DNA of 64,000 bases. Origin: Paraburkholderia antibiotica. Lineage in GTDB: Bacteria > Pseudomonadota > Gammaproteobacteria > Burkholderiales > Burkholderiaceae. The notes beneath the pieces are model-generated. The model was not told the DNA's origin. It ran no database searches and saw only the letters and a program-made list of their open reading frames with translations. This document shows positions 36,368 through 46,323 of the stretch, piece after piece (the stretch's first letter is position 1; every line of letters begins with the position of its first letter). The position numbers and the translations under genes are program-made. Where the stretch lies: positions 496,001 through 560,000 of the forward strand of contig NZ_JABBFZ010000001.1 in the NCBI RefSeq assembly GCF_012927125.1, given 5' to 3'.

Positions 36368-37674
<1,307 letters not shown>

Positions 37675-37704
37675 TTAGCGGTTCAGGAAGCAAGGAGGCA
37701 GGGT

Positions 37705-39018
37705 TTGTTGTCCAGGATGCGTTTCGATCTCGACACGCTCAAACGGCTCGCGCAATTCGCCGCGCAACGCATCGGTGAGGACCGGATTCCGCAGGTGGCG
37801 GGCAGCCTGACGTTCACGACGATGCTCGCGCTGGTGCCGCTCGCCACGGTCGCGTTCGCGCTGTTCACCGCGTTTCCGATCTTCAGCTCGTTCCAGGCGT
37901 CGCTGCAGTTTTTTCTGGCCGATCACCTGATGCCCGCCCAGTTGAACGACCAGATCTTCAAGTATCTGAACCAGTTCGCGTCGAAGGCCAAGGGGCTGAC
38001 CACGATCGGCATGATCATCCTCTTCGTCACCGCGGTGATGACGATGATGACCGTCGAATCCGCGTTCAACGTGATCTGGCGCGTGCGCAAGGCCCGCCCG
38101 GTCGCGCAGCGCATCCTCGTCTACTGGGCGATCATTACGCTCGGGCCGATCCTGATCGGTGTGAGCCTGTCGATCTCGTCGTATCTGTTCACGCAGTCGA
38201 TGTCATTCAGCGCCGCGCAGCGCATCACGCCGCTGATCGAATGGGCGCTCGCCGGCGCGACGCTGCCGCTGACGGCGCTCGCGTTCACGATTCTTTACGT
38301 TTATCTGCCCAACTGCCGCGTCGAATGGCGCGACGCGGTGGTCGGCGGCGTGATTGCCGCGGTCGCGTTCGAATTCGCCAAGCGCGGCTTCGGCTATTAC
38401 GTGCGCCGTATTCCGACCTATACGGCGGTGTACGGCGCGTTCGCCGCGGTGCCGCTGTTCCTGCTATGGATGTACCTATGCTGGTTCATCACGCTGACCG
38501 GTGCGATGATCGCGTCGGCGTTGCCGGCGATCCGCATCGGCCAGTTTCATCGGCCCGTGTTCGACGGCAGCAACCTGTTCGATTCGCTGGAGTTGCTCGC
38601 GCGGCTTTGCGAAGCGCGCGAGGCCGGCAAGCGCGGCTACACGATGCCGGAGCTCGCCCGCATGCTTCGCCGCGACAAGGATACGACGCTGATGCTGTTG
38701 CAGCGGCTCGAGGACGTGGAGTGGATCGCGCGGCTGGAGGAGGACCGTACCGGTCCGCATTTCGTGCTGATCGCGAATCCAGCACAGGTCACCGTTGAGC
38801 GGCTGTTCGATCTGTTCGTGATCGACCGCGCGGAGCTCACGTATCAGCTCGAACTCGATTCGACGCGGGTGGACAGCGGCATGCTGCTGGCGTCGCTCGA
38901 TAACGACAAGCTGAAGGTGACGTTGGCCGCGCTGCTGGCCGCACGCGCAGCCGCCAGGGCGCAGCGGGACGGCGAGAGCGAACGGGCGGCGGCTTCGATG
39001 CCGCATCAGGCGGCTTGA
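37705..39018 (+). CDS. YihY/UPF0761 family inner-membrane protein
   Basis: A 437-residue protein. The N-terminal ~290 residues form the six-helix YihY (formerly 'RNase BN') domain with GEDRIPQVAGSLTFTTMLALVPL and ESAFNVIWRVRK. The C-terminal ~140 residues are soluble; GYTMPELARMLRRDKDTTLMLLQRLEDVEWIAR-like sequence (about residues 310-345) suggests a winged helix. AAGGAGG at 37692-37698 is 6 nt from the TTG at 37705 and 18 nt from the first ATG (37717), so a TTG start is likely. Function is not established. Confidence 0.85.
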   Translation: MLSRMRFDLDTLKRLAQFAAQRIGEDRIPQVAGSLTFTTMLALVPLATVAFALFTAFPIFSSFQASLQFFLADHLMPAQLNDQIFKYLNQFASKAKGLTTIGMIILFVTAVMTMMTVESAFNVIWRVRKARPVAQRILVYWAIITLGPILIGVSLSISSYLFTQSMSFSAAQRITPLIEWALAGATLPLTALAFTILYVYLPNCRVEWRDAVVGGVIAAVAFEFAKRGFGYYVRRIPTYTAVYGAFAAVPLFLLWMYLCWFITLTGAMIASALPAIRIGQFHRPVFDGSNLFDSLELLARLCEAREAGKRGYTMPELARMLRRDKDTTLMLLQRLEDVEWIARLEEDRTGPHFVLIANPAQVTVERLFDLFVIDRAELTYQLELDSTRVDSGMLLASLDNDKLKVTLAALLAARAAARAQRDGESERAAASMPHQAA

Positions 39019-39096
39019 GGTGGCATGAGGTGGCGGGTGAGGCCGCGTTTCGTGCGGTAGAGAAATGCGGCAAGTGCGGCGCTTGCGTGCGGAAAA

Positions 39097-39417
39097 CTAC
39101 AACGAAATCTTGCCCACGCAGATGTCCTTGAACATGACCCAGTCGCCCATCAGGCTGTAGAACGGATGACGGAAGGTGGCCGGCTTGTTCTTCTCGAAGA
39201 AGAAGTGGCCGACCCACGCGAAGCCGTAGCCGCAGATCACGGCTGCCGGCAGCCATAGCCAGTCGCCGGTGGCGAGCGCCATCGCGAGACAGCCGATCAC
39301 GCCGAGCGAGCCGACGAAATGCAGCCGCCGCGACACGACGTTCCGATGCTCGCTCAGGTAATACGGATAAAACTCCGCGAAGCTCGCGAAGTGATCGGTA
39401 TGCGCTGTATGAGCCAT
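39097..39417 (-). CDS. DUF962 / Mpo1-like protein
   Basis: A 106-residue membrane protein with the DUF962 pattern: FAEFYPYYLSEHRNVVSRRLHFVGS near the start and VGHFFFEKNKPATFRHPFYSLMGDW near the end, holding the His residues proposed to bind iron in yeast Mpo1 (a fatty-acid alpha-oxidation dioxygenase). Two or three hydrophobic helices lie between. GGAGG precedes the ATG. Enzymatic role in bacteria is unproven. Confidence 0.85.
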   Translation of the reverse strand: MAHTAHTDHFASFAEFYPYYLSEHRNVVSRRLHFVGSLGVIGCLAMALATGDWLWLPAAVICGYGFAWVGHFFFEKNKPATFRHPFYSLMGDWVMFKDICVGKISL

Positions 39418-39840
39418 GATGGCCTCCGGATGTGGACGCATGCTGATGGATGCGGCTCGATTGCGTGCCTGTCTGCTTTCCTGTTGCTGCCCGTTGCCGC
39501 TTTGGCGCTGACTGTTTGCCGTTGCTGCGCACTCGTGTTGCCGTGGGTTGCCTGGCGGAGCGCGTGGTTGGATGCCGGCGGAAAAAGACAGGTTTCGGTC
39601 ATTGTCCGGCGATCGCCATCCGAGTGCAACCTGGCCATTCGGCCGATGGCGCGGCGGATCCGGCACGAGTATCGTGGCCCTATGTCGTGACCGTACGCCG
39701 AACGCGCAGTGCGATGGGCGACCGTGTAGCGATCAGTCGATGACCGCTCGCCATGCTTCCGGCGATGAGCTCCATGGGCGAGCCGTCCGTCTACGCATCA
39801 TCTATATAGCTACGCGCTCCGGCATGCCTTCACCCCGCAT
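39418..39840. other. 423-bp gap without recognised gene
   Basis: The stretch lies between the DUF962 start and the hydrolase stop. Open frames here lack start signals and known motifs. I see no clear promoter, terminator or repeat. Confidence 0.4.
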
Positions 39841-40674
39841 TCACCCAGCATTCCGCGGTGCTCGCGACGCGAAGCCGAACAGCGCATCGAGTGTCGCGTC
39901 GGGTTGTTCGGTCATCAGCGCGTGGCCCGCGTCGAGCGTGACCGTGTCGACCGCGACGCCAGCCTGCCCGAGCGCATCGGCAAGCGCTTGCGCGGCGCGT
40001 GGCGGCGTCATCGCATCGCGTCGGCCGACGATCAGCCGAGTCGCGCAGCGCACCTGAGCCGCGCGTGCAAGACCGTCCGCGTATTGATCGCACGCGGTGA
40101 AATCGGTGTGGAACAGGTGCGGCTCGCCGCTGGCCGCAACGTGTTCCATCAGCCGCTGGTTCATCCCGTGCAGCCAGAACCCGGGGCCGGGGCACGACGG
40201 CTTCGCGGCGAGCGTCGAATGCGACCACTGGTTGACCATGCCGATCGCGTCGGATTCGCGATTGAGCGCGGCGTCGAGCAGCGCGTCGGAGACGGTCATC
40301 GGCAGCGCGGTGGCGAGCAGCGCGAGATGCGTTGCGCGTTGCGGGTAGCGGCCGGCGAAGTCGAGCGCGATCAGCGAGCCCATGCTGTGGCCGGCTACGA
40401 ACGCGCGCGCGACGCCTACCGCATCGAGCAGCGCGGCAAGCCAGTCGGCCAGGGCGGCAACGCTGGTCAGCGCGGGGCCGGCGCTGCGGCGGTGGCCGGG
40501 CAGGTCGACGGCGAGCACGCTGAAGCCGTGATGTGCGAAGTAGCGGCTTTGCAGCGCCCAGACGCTGTGATCGTGCTCGGCGCCATGCACGAACACGGCG
40601 GTCGGCAGGCTCGCGTCGAAGGATTTGCCGCCCGTGTACGCGTAGGCGGGCTTGCCTTGTACGGTGACGATCAT
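39841..40674 (-). CDS. alpha/beta hydrolase
   Basis: A 277-residue alpha/beta-hydrolase-fold protein. Oxyanion/early strand AVFVHGAEHDHSVW, nucleophile elbow GHSMGS, acid region IVGRRDAMTPP and the catalytic His in DAGHALMTEQP are all present. Its ATG overlaps the stop of the upstream PLP-enzyme gene as ATGA, so the two are translationally coupled. Coupling suggests a role near methionine or homoserine-ester metabolism, but it is not a MetX-type acyltransferase by size or motifs. Substrate unknown. Confidence 0.82.
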   Translation of the reverse strand: MIVTVQGKPAYAYTGGKSFDASLPTAVFVHGAEHDHSVWALQSRYFAHHGFSVLAVDLPGHRRSAGPALTSVAALADWLAALLDAVGVARAFVAGHSMGSLIALDFAGRYPQRATHLALLATALPMTVSDALLDAALNRESDAIGMVNQWSHSTLAAKPSCPGPGFWLHGMNQRLMEHVAASGEPHLFHTDFTACDQYADGLARAAQVRCATRLIVGRRDAMTPPRAAQALADALGQAGVAVDTVTLDAGHALMTEQPDATLDALFGFASRAPRNAG

Positions 40675-42083
40675 GCGGACTCCGGGCGTGAGGGGGCGGA
40701 GCTGGAGTTCGCGGTAGAGGTGGCAGCGGTGCTTTGAGATACACCGTCGCCGCGCGGCGACGTAGTGTTTCCCGCTGCCGCTTGCGTAGTTTTCTGCGCG
40801 GCCTTCAGTGCGACTTTCAGCGCGCGCTTGAGATCGTCGATCAGATCGTCGGGATCCTCGAGGCCGATCGACAGGCGGATCGTGCCTTCCGCGATCCCGG
40901 CCGCGGCGAGTGCGGTGGCGTCCATGCGGAAGTGCGTGGTCGAGGCCGGGTGGATGACCAGCGAGCGCGCATCGCCGACGTTCGCGAGGTGCGAGAACAG
41001 CGTGAGCGCTTCGATGAAGCTGCGCCCGGCCGCGCGATCGCCGCGCAGATTGAAGCTGAACACCGCGCCGGCGCCGCGCGGCAGCAACCGCTTCGCGAGC
41101 GCGTGGTCGGGGTGCGTCGGCAGTTCGGGATAGGCGACCGTTTCGACCGCTGCGTGGCCGGCGAGAAACTCGACCACGCGCCGCGTATTCGCGACGTGCC
41201 GCTCCATGCGCAACGGCAGCGTCTCGATGCCTTGCAGCAGTTGCCACGCGGCCTGCGGATGCAGGCAGGCGCCGAAGTCGCGCAGACCTTCGCGGCGTGC
41301 GCGCAGCAAAAACGGCGCGACCGTGCTTTCTTCGGCGAACACCATGCCGTGAAAGCCGTCGTAAGGCTCGGTGAATTCGGGAAAGCGGCCGGATGCATCG
41401 AAGTCGAACGTGCCGCCGTCCACCAGCACGCCGCCGATCGTCGTGCCGTGGCCGCCGAGAAACTTGGTCGCCGAATGGTAGATGAAGTCGGCGCCATGCT
41501 CGAAGGGGCGCAGCAGGTAAGGCGTCGTGAAGGTGGAGTCGACCAGCAACGGGACGCGATGTTCGTGCGCGATCTGCGCGATCGCCGCGATGTCGAGCAC
41601 GTCGAGGCCCGGGTTGCCGAGCGTTTCGCCGAACAGCAGGCGCGTGTTCGGGCGCAGCGCGGCGCGCCACGCATCGAGGTCGCCCGGCTTCACGAAGGTC
41701 GTCTCGATGCCGAAGCGCCGCAGCGTGTAGTGCAGCAGATTGTGAGAGCCGCCGTACAGTGCGCTCGACGCGACGATGTGCGAGCCCGCGCCCATCAGCG
41801 TCGCGATCGCAAGGTGTAGCGCGGCCTGGCCGCTCGCGGTGCCGATTGCGCCCGCGCCGTTCTCGAGCGCGGCGACGCGTTCCTCGAACACGGCGACGGT
41901 CGGATTCGAGATCCGCGAATAGACGTGGCCGGCGCGCTCCATGTTGAAGAGCGCCGCGGCGTGATCCGAATCGCGGAACGAGAACGAGGTGGTCTGATAG
42001 ATCGGCGTGGCGCGCGCGCCGGTGGTGGGGTCGGGGGTTGCGCCGGCATGCAGCGCAAGCGTATCGAAACGGTTGGCGGACAT
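40671..42083 (-). CDS. metY: O-acetylhomoserine (thiol)-lyase-type PLP enzyme
   Basis: A 470-residue Cys/Met-metabolism PLP enzyme. Start MSANRFDTLALHAGATPDPTTGARATPIYQTTSF is typical of O-acetylhomoserine sulfhydrylase; the PLP Lys lies in HSATKFLGGHGT and YSRISNPT, SGQAA and VDSTFTTPYL are conserved. It would make homocysteine from O-acetylhomoserine and sulfide. The last ~45 residues are a Lys/Ala then Ser/Thr-rich low-complexity tail beyond the normal family end. O-succinylhomoserine or methanethiol use cannot be excluded, so the symbol is provisional. Confidence 0.85.
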   Translation of the reverse strand: MSANRFDTLALHAGATPDPTTGARATPIYQTTSFSFRDSDHAAALFNMERAGHVYSRISNPTVAVFEERVAALENGAGAIGTASGQAALHLAIATLMGAGSHIVASSALYGGSHNLLHYTLRRFGIETTFVKPGDLDAWRAALRPNTRLLFGETLGNPGLDVLDIAAIAQIAHEHRVPLLVDSTFTTPYLLRPFEHGADFIYHSATKFLGGHGTTIGGVLVDGGTFDFDASGRFPEFTEPYDGFHGMVFAEESTVAPFLLRARREGLRDFGACLHPQAAWQLLQGIETLPLRMERHVANTRRVVEFLAGHAAVETVAYPELPTHPDHALAKRLLPRGAGAVFSFNLRGDRAAGRSFIEALTLFSHLANVGDARSLVIHPASTTHFRMDATALAAAGIAEGTIRLSIGLEDPDDLIDDLKRALKVALKAAQKTTQAAAGNTTSPRGDGVSQSTAATSTANSSSAPSRPESA

Positions 42084-42368
42084 CGTGGGCGGCGGGCCGC
42101 GAGCGGCCGCGCGAAAGGGTCGGGGTGGCGGCCATCCTATCATCGGCGCGCGCGGCTTCAAGCGCGGTTTTCCTCGGGTTTGTCCCGATAGGAAGGGGAG
42201 CGGATCGTCGTCCGTATGCCGGAATGCATACGCAAAGTCGTATCAGTTCGAGATTGCGCAAGCCCGCTGCGCGTTGCCAGGCGGCCCGCTTTCCTTTTAT
42301 GGGCCTTTCCGCTAGGATCGAAAAACCATTTCATGCATTGCAGAATTAGCGGTATCAGGAGAGAGATC

Positions 42369-42839
42369 ATGCGAGTCAGCGACATTCTTAAAGTCAAGGG
42401 CAACACCCTTTTTACGGTCACGCCGGATACCACGCTGCATGACGCCGTCAACGCCATGGCCGAGCACGATATCGGCTCGCTCGTCGTGATGGAGTACGGC
42501 GACCTCGTCGGCATGCTGACGTTTCGCGAAATCATTCTGACTTTGAGCAAGAACGGCGGCAGCGTCGGTACGTCGACGATCCGCAAGGTGATGGACGACC
42601 ATCCGATCACCTGCACGCCGGAAACCGACGTCAACGAAGTGCGTCGCATGATGCTCGAACATCACGTGCGTTATCTGCCGGTCCTGGAAAGCCGCACGCT
42701 GATGGGCGTCATTTCGTTTTACGACGTCGCGAAGGCGGTGGTCGAGGAGCAGGGCTTCGAAAACCGTATGCTCAAAGCCTATATCCGCGACTGGCCGGAA
42801 GAACAGGAAGGGCAGCAGGAACAGCAGCCGGCGCGCTAA
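42369..42839 (+). CDS. CBS-domain protein
   Basis: A 156-residue protein made of a tandem CBS pair (about residues 8-60 and 75-135), with typical DIGSLVVMEYGDLVGMLTFREI and VRYLPVLESRTLMGVISFYDVAKAV. CBS pairs bind adenosyl ligands and act as energy or redox sensors; no catalytic domain is attached. AGGAGAGAG precedes the ATG. It is followed by a strong terminator, so it is a monocistronic unit. Confidence 0.88.
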   Translation: MRVSDILKVKGNTLFTVTPDTTLHDAVNAMAEHDIGSLVVMEYGDLVGMLTFREIILTLSKNGGSVGTSTIRKVMDDHPITCTPETDVNEVRRMMLEHHVRYLPVLESRTLMGVISFYDVAKAVVEEQGFENRMLKAYIRDWPEEQEGQQEQQPAR

Positions 42840-42895
42840 TGCGCGTGGCTCGGACGTCGCGCCCGGGCAAAGGTCCGGAGCGCGCATCCGCAAAT

Positions 42896-42925
42896 AAGGC
42901 GTGCGCGAAAGCGCGCGCTTTTTTT
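42896..42925 (+). terminator. terminator of the CBS-domain gene
   Basis: AAGGCGTGCGC-GAAA-GCGCGCGCTT gives an 11-bp stem with two wobbles and a tetraloop, followed by TTTTT. Confidence 0.85.
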
Positions 42926-43005
42926 GTGTCTGGCTTCGGGCCCTGCTTCACGCCTGTTCCATCGTTTGCTTCGCCATCACCCTCGCGCGCCGTTCTCCTG
43001 ATCTC

Positions 43006-44943
43006 ATGAACGATCGTCCCCTGCCTGCCGCTCGCCGCGCCGCCCGCGCGCACGACGAACACCCGTCCCAGTTCCGGCTGCTAAGCCAGCGCCGCTTCGC
43101 GCCGTTTTTCTGGACGCAGTTTCTCGGCGCGATGAACGACAACGTGTTCAAGATCGGCTTCACGTCGCTTGTCACGTATCAGGCGGCGCGCTTTTCGGGC
43201 GTCGATCCGAAGACCGCGGCGTTCCTGATTTCGGCGATCTTCATCCTGCCGTTCGTGCTGCTGTCGGCGACCTCGGGGCAGATCGCTGACAAGTACGACA
43301 AGGCGCTGCTCACGCGGCTCGTGAAGACCTTCGAGATCGGCGTGATGCTGATCGGCGGCGCGGGGTTCTGGCTGCATAGCGCGCCGCTGCTGTATCTGTG
43401 CACGTTCCTGATGGGCGTGCATTCGACCGTGTTCGGACCGGTCAAGTATTCGTATCTGCCGCAGCATCTGTCGAAAGACGAACTGGTGGGCGGCAACGGC
43501 ATGGTCGAGATGGGGACCTTCGTTGCGATTCTGATCGGCACGATCGTCGGTGGGGTAGGCGCGGGGTTCGTCGAGCACGGCGCGGTGGTGCTGGCGAGCG
43601 CGTGTATCGCGATCGCGCTGATCGGTCGTGCGGTGTCCGGCTTCGTGCCGCGCACGCCCGCGCCGCAGCCCGAGTTGCGCATCAACTGGAATCCGGTCAG
43701 CGAGACGTGGCGCAATCTGAAGCTCGCGCGCGAAAACCGCACCGTGTTTCTGAGCCTGCTCGGTATTTCGTGGCTGTGGTTCATCGGCGCGACGTTTCTC
43801 GCGTCGTTCTTCAATTTCGCGAAAGACGTCCTGTCGGCCGACCCCGACGTCGTGACCGTGCTGCTCGGCACGTTCTCGATCGGCATCGGCATCGGCTCGC
43901 TGCTGTGCGAAAAACTCTCGAAGCGGCGCATCGAAATCGGCCTCGTGCCGCTCGGCTCGATCGGCATGAGCGTGTTCGCAATCGACCTCTTTTTCGCGAG
44001 TCACGCGCTGCCGCCGGCCGGACATCTGCTGAGCGTCGGCGAATTTCTCGCGCGGCCCGCGCACTGGCGCGTGCTCGCCGATCTGTTCCTGCTCGCGATG
44101 TTCGGCGGCTTCTACAGCGTGCCGCTCTACGCGCTGATCCAGAGCCGCAGTCAGCCGAGTCATCGCGCGCGCATCATCGCCGCGAACAATATCCTGAACT
44201 CGCTGTTCATGATCGTCTCCGCGCTGATGGCGATGGGTCTGACCGCGGCGGGCTTCGGCATCCCCGCGATTTTTCTGACGACCGCGTTGCTGAACGTGGT
44301 GGTCGCGGCCTACATCTACTCGCTGGTGCCGGAGTTTATGCTGCGCTTCGTCGCGTGGCTGCTCGTGCATACGTTCTACCGGATCCGGCTGGTGCACGCG
44401 GAGCGGATTCCGGACGAGGGCGCGGCGGTGCTGGTGTGCAACCACGTGAGCTTCGTCGATGCGATCGTCATCATGGCCGAAAGTCCGCGGCCGATCCGCT
44501 TCGTGATGGATCATCAGATTTTCCGCACGCCGTTCGTCGGCTGGCTGTTCCGCCACGCGAAAGCGATTCCGATCGCGCCCGCGCATCAGGACGCGGCGCT
44601 GCTCGCGCGTGCCTACGATCTGTGCGCGCAGGCGCTCGCGGACGGCGAGCTCGTGTGCATCTTCCCCGAAGGCAAGCTGACGCGTACCGGCGAGATGAAT
44701 CCGTTTCGCCACGGCGCGACCGAGATCATCACGCGTACGCCGGCGCCGGTGATTCCGATGGCGCTGCGCGGGCTGTGGGGCAGCGTGTTTTCCCGATCGG
44801 TCGACGCGCACTGGCCGCGGCCGATCCGCAAGGGCGTGATGAGCCGGCTGAGTCTCGCGGTCGGCGAGCCGCTCGAGCCGGCGCTCGCGACGCCGGAGAC
44901 ACTGCAGCAGCTCGTGACCGAACTGCGCGGCGCGCGCAAATAG
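43006..44943 (+). CDS. MFS transporter fused to 1-acyl-glycerol-3-phosphate acyltransferase domain
   Basis: A 645-residue fusion. Residues ~25-420 are a major-facilitator domain of the lysophospholipid transporter (LplT) type ([25 protein letters not shown]). Residues ~430-640 are a PlsC/Aas acyltransferase with the NHxSFVD motif ([12 protein letters not shown]), [12 protein letters not shown] and APVIPMAL. Unlike Aas-LplT of some bacteria it lacks the acyl-ACP synthetase domain. It would flip lyso-phospholipids inward and re-acylate them. The first in-frame ATG after the upstream terminator was taken; no clear ribosome binding site. Confidence 0.87.
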   Translation: MNDRPLPAARRAARAHDEHPSQFRLLSQRRFAPFFWTQFLGAMNDNVFKIGFTSLVTYQAARFSGVDPKTAAFLISAIFILPFVLLSATSGQIADKYDKALLTRLVKTFEIGVMLIGGAGFWLHSAPLLYLCTFLMGVHSTVFGPVKYSYLPQHLSKDELVGGNGMVEMGTFVAILIGTIVGGVGAGFVEHGAVVLASACIAIALIGRAVSGFVPRTPAPQPELRINWNPVSETWRNLKLARENRTVFLSLLGISWLWFIGATFLASFFNFAKDVLSADPDVVTVLLGTFSIGIGIGSLLCEKLSKRRIEIGLVPLGSIGMSVFAIDLFFASHALPPAGHLLSVGEFLARPAHWRVLADLFLLAMFGGFYSVPLYALIQSRSQPSHRARIIAANNILNSLFMIVSALMAMGLTAAGFGIPAIFLTTALLNVVVAAYIYSLVPEFMLRFVAWLLVHTFYRIRLVHAERIPDEGAAVLVCNHVSFVDAIVIMAESPRPIRFVMDHQIFRTPFVGWLFRHAKAIPIAPAHQDAALLARAYDLCAQALADGELVCIFPEGKLTRTGEMNPFRHGATEIITRTPAPVIPMALRGLWGSVFSRSVDAHWPRPIRKGVMSRLSLAVGEPLEPALATPETLQQLVTELRGARK

Positions 44944-45070
44944 AGGTTGCGCGGAGAGAGTGTGTGCCGAGGCGCGGCCGCCGTGCTGCCGTGTTCACCT
45001 GTTTTCGGCCACCCGAGGCCTGGCCGATCGGCTAGCGCTTTCACCGGGCCGGGCTTCGAGCCGAACGGGC

Positions 45071-45079
45071 TGGCATAAT
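45071..45079 (+). promoter_or_regulatory. extended -10 of aroC
   Basis: TGGCATAAT fits an extended -10 (TGn then CATAAT), about 34 bp before the aroC ATG. No good -35 box. Confidence 0.4.
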
Positions 45080-45112
45080 AGCGTTCTCCCCGCATTTCTT
45101 TGGACGACGCTC

Positions 45113-46213
45113 ATGTCCGGCAACACGCTCGGTACGCTTTTCACTGTCACGACCTTCGGCGAATCGCACGGCCCCGCTATCGGCTGCGTGGTCGACGGCT
45201 GCCCGCCGGGCATGGAACTCAACGAAGCCGACATCCAGTTCGAACTCGATCGCCGCAAACCCGGCACGTCGCGTCACGTCACGCAGCGCCAGGAAGAGGA
45301 CAAGGTCGAGATCCTGTCGGGCGTGTTCGAGGGCAAGACCACCGGCGCGCCGATCGCGCTACTGATCCGCAATACGGATCAGCGCAGCAAGGACTACGGC
45401 AACATCGCCGAGACCTTCCGCCCCGGCCACGCCGACTATACCTACTGGCAGAAATACGGCATTCGCGACTATCGCGGCGGCGGTCGCTCGTCGGCACGTC
45501 TGACCGCGCCGACGGTCGCGGCGGGCGCGGTTGCGAAGAAATGGCTGCGCGAGAAGTTCGGCACCGAAATTCGCGGCTACATGGCTGCGCTCGGCGAGAT
45601 CGACGTGCCGTTCGTCGACTGGGCGCAGGTGCGCGAGAACCCGTTCTTCGTGCCGAACGCGGAAATCGTGCCGCAGCTCGAAGCGTATATGGACGCGCTG
45701 CGCAAGGACGGCGATTCGATCGGCGCGCGCATCAACGTGGTCGCTTCCGGCGTGCCGGTCGGCTTGGGCGAGCCGCTGTTCGACCGGCTCGACGCGGACA
45801 TCGCGCACGCAATGATGGGCATCAACGCGGTGAAGGGCGTCGAGATCGGCGCGGGCTTCGCGAGCGTCGCGCAACGCGGCTCGGTGCATGGCGATGAATT
45901 GACGCCGGAAGGCTTCGTCGGCAATCACGCGGGCGGCGTGCTCGGCGGTATTTCGACCGGGCAGGACATCACGGTATCGATTGCAATCAAGCCGACTTCG
46001 AGCATCCGCACGCCGCGCCGTTCGATCGACAAGGCAGGGCAGCCGGCCGTCGTCGAAACCTTTGGACGGCACGACCCGTGCGTCGGCATTCGCGCGACGC
46101 CGATCGCCGAGTCGATGCTCGCGCTGGTGCTGATCGATCACGCGCTGCGCCATCGCGCGCAATGCGGCGATGTCGAGGTCAGCACGCCGAAGATCGCGGC
46201 GAGCGCGCCGTAA
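45113..46213 (+). CDS. aroC: chorismate synthase
   Basis: A 366-residue enzyme converting EPSP to chorismate with reduced FMN, the last common step of aromatic amino-acid synthesis. It starts [20 protein letters not shown] and keeps the signature blocks [31 protein letters not shown] and [13 protein letters not shown]. Length is normal. It ends before a bidirectional terminator facing the ETF-QO gene. Confidence 0.97.
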   Translation: MSGNTLGTLFTVTTFGESHGPAIGCVVDGCPPGMELNEADIQFELDRRKPGTSRHVTQRQEEDKVEILSGVFEGKTTGAPIALLIRNTDQRSKDYGNIAETFRPGHADYTYWQKYGIRDYRGGGRSSARLTAPTVAAGAVAKKWLREKFGTEIRGYMAALGEIDVPFVDWAQVRENPFFVPNAEIVPQLEAYMDALRKDGDSIGARINVVASGVPVGLGEPLFDRLDADIAHAMMGINAVKGVEIGAGFASVAQRGSVHGDELTPEGFVGNHAGGVLGGISTGQDITVSIAIKPTSSIRTPRRSIDKAGQPAVVETFGRHDPCVGIRATPIAESMLALVLIDHALRHRAQCGDVEVSTPKIAASAP

Positions 46214-46239
46214 CGCCAGGCGCGGTCATGTAATCGCAC

Positions 46240-46309
46240 AGCGCCGCCTACCGCGGCGCTTGTAAAAAAATCGGGGCGCCAGGCTTTCGCCGGGCGCCCC
46301 GATTTTTTT
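46240..46309. terminator. double hairpin / bidirectional terminator between aroC and ETF-QO
   Basis: AGCGCCGC/GCGGCGCT (46240-46260) is followed by a second, long palindrome at 46264-46309: seven A, TCGGGGCGCC, a 12-nt loop, GGCGCCCCGA and seven T. The symmetric A/T runs let the second hairpin serve both convergent genes. Confidence 0.9.
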
Positions 46310-46323
46310 GGGCAACTGCCTGC

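Noticed and set aside
42901..43005. GTG-initiated extension of the MFS-acyltransferase
   Set aside because: It begins inside the terminator of the CBS-domain gene.
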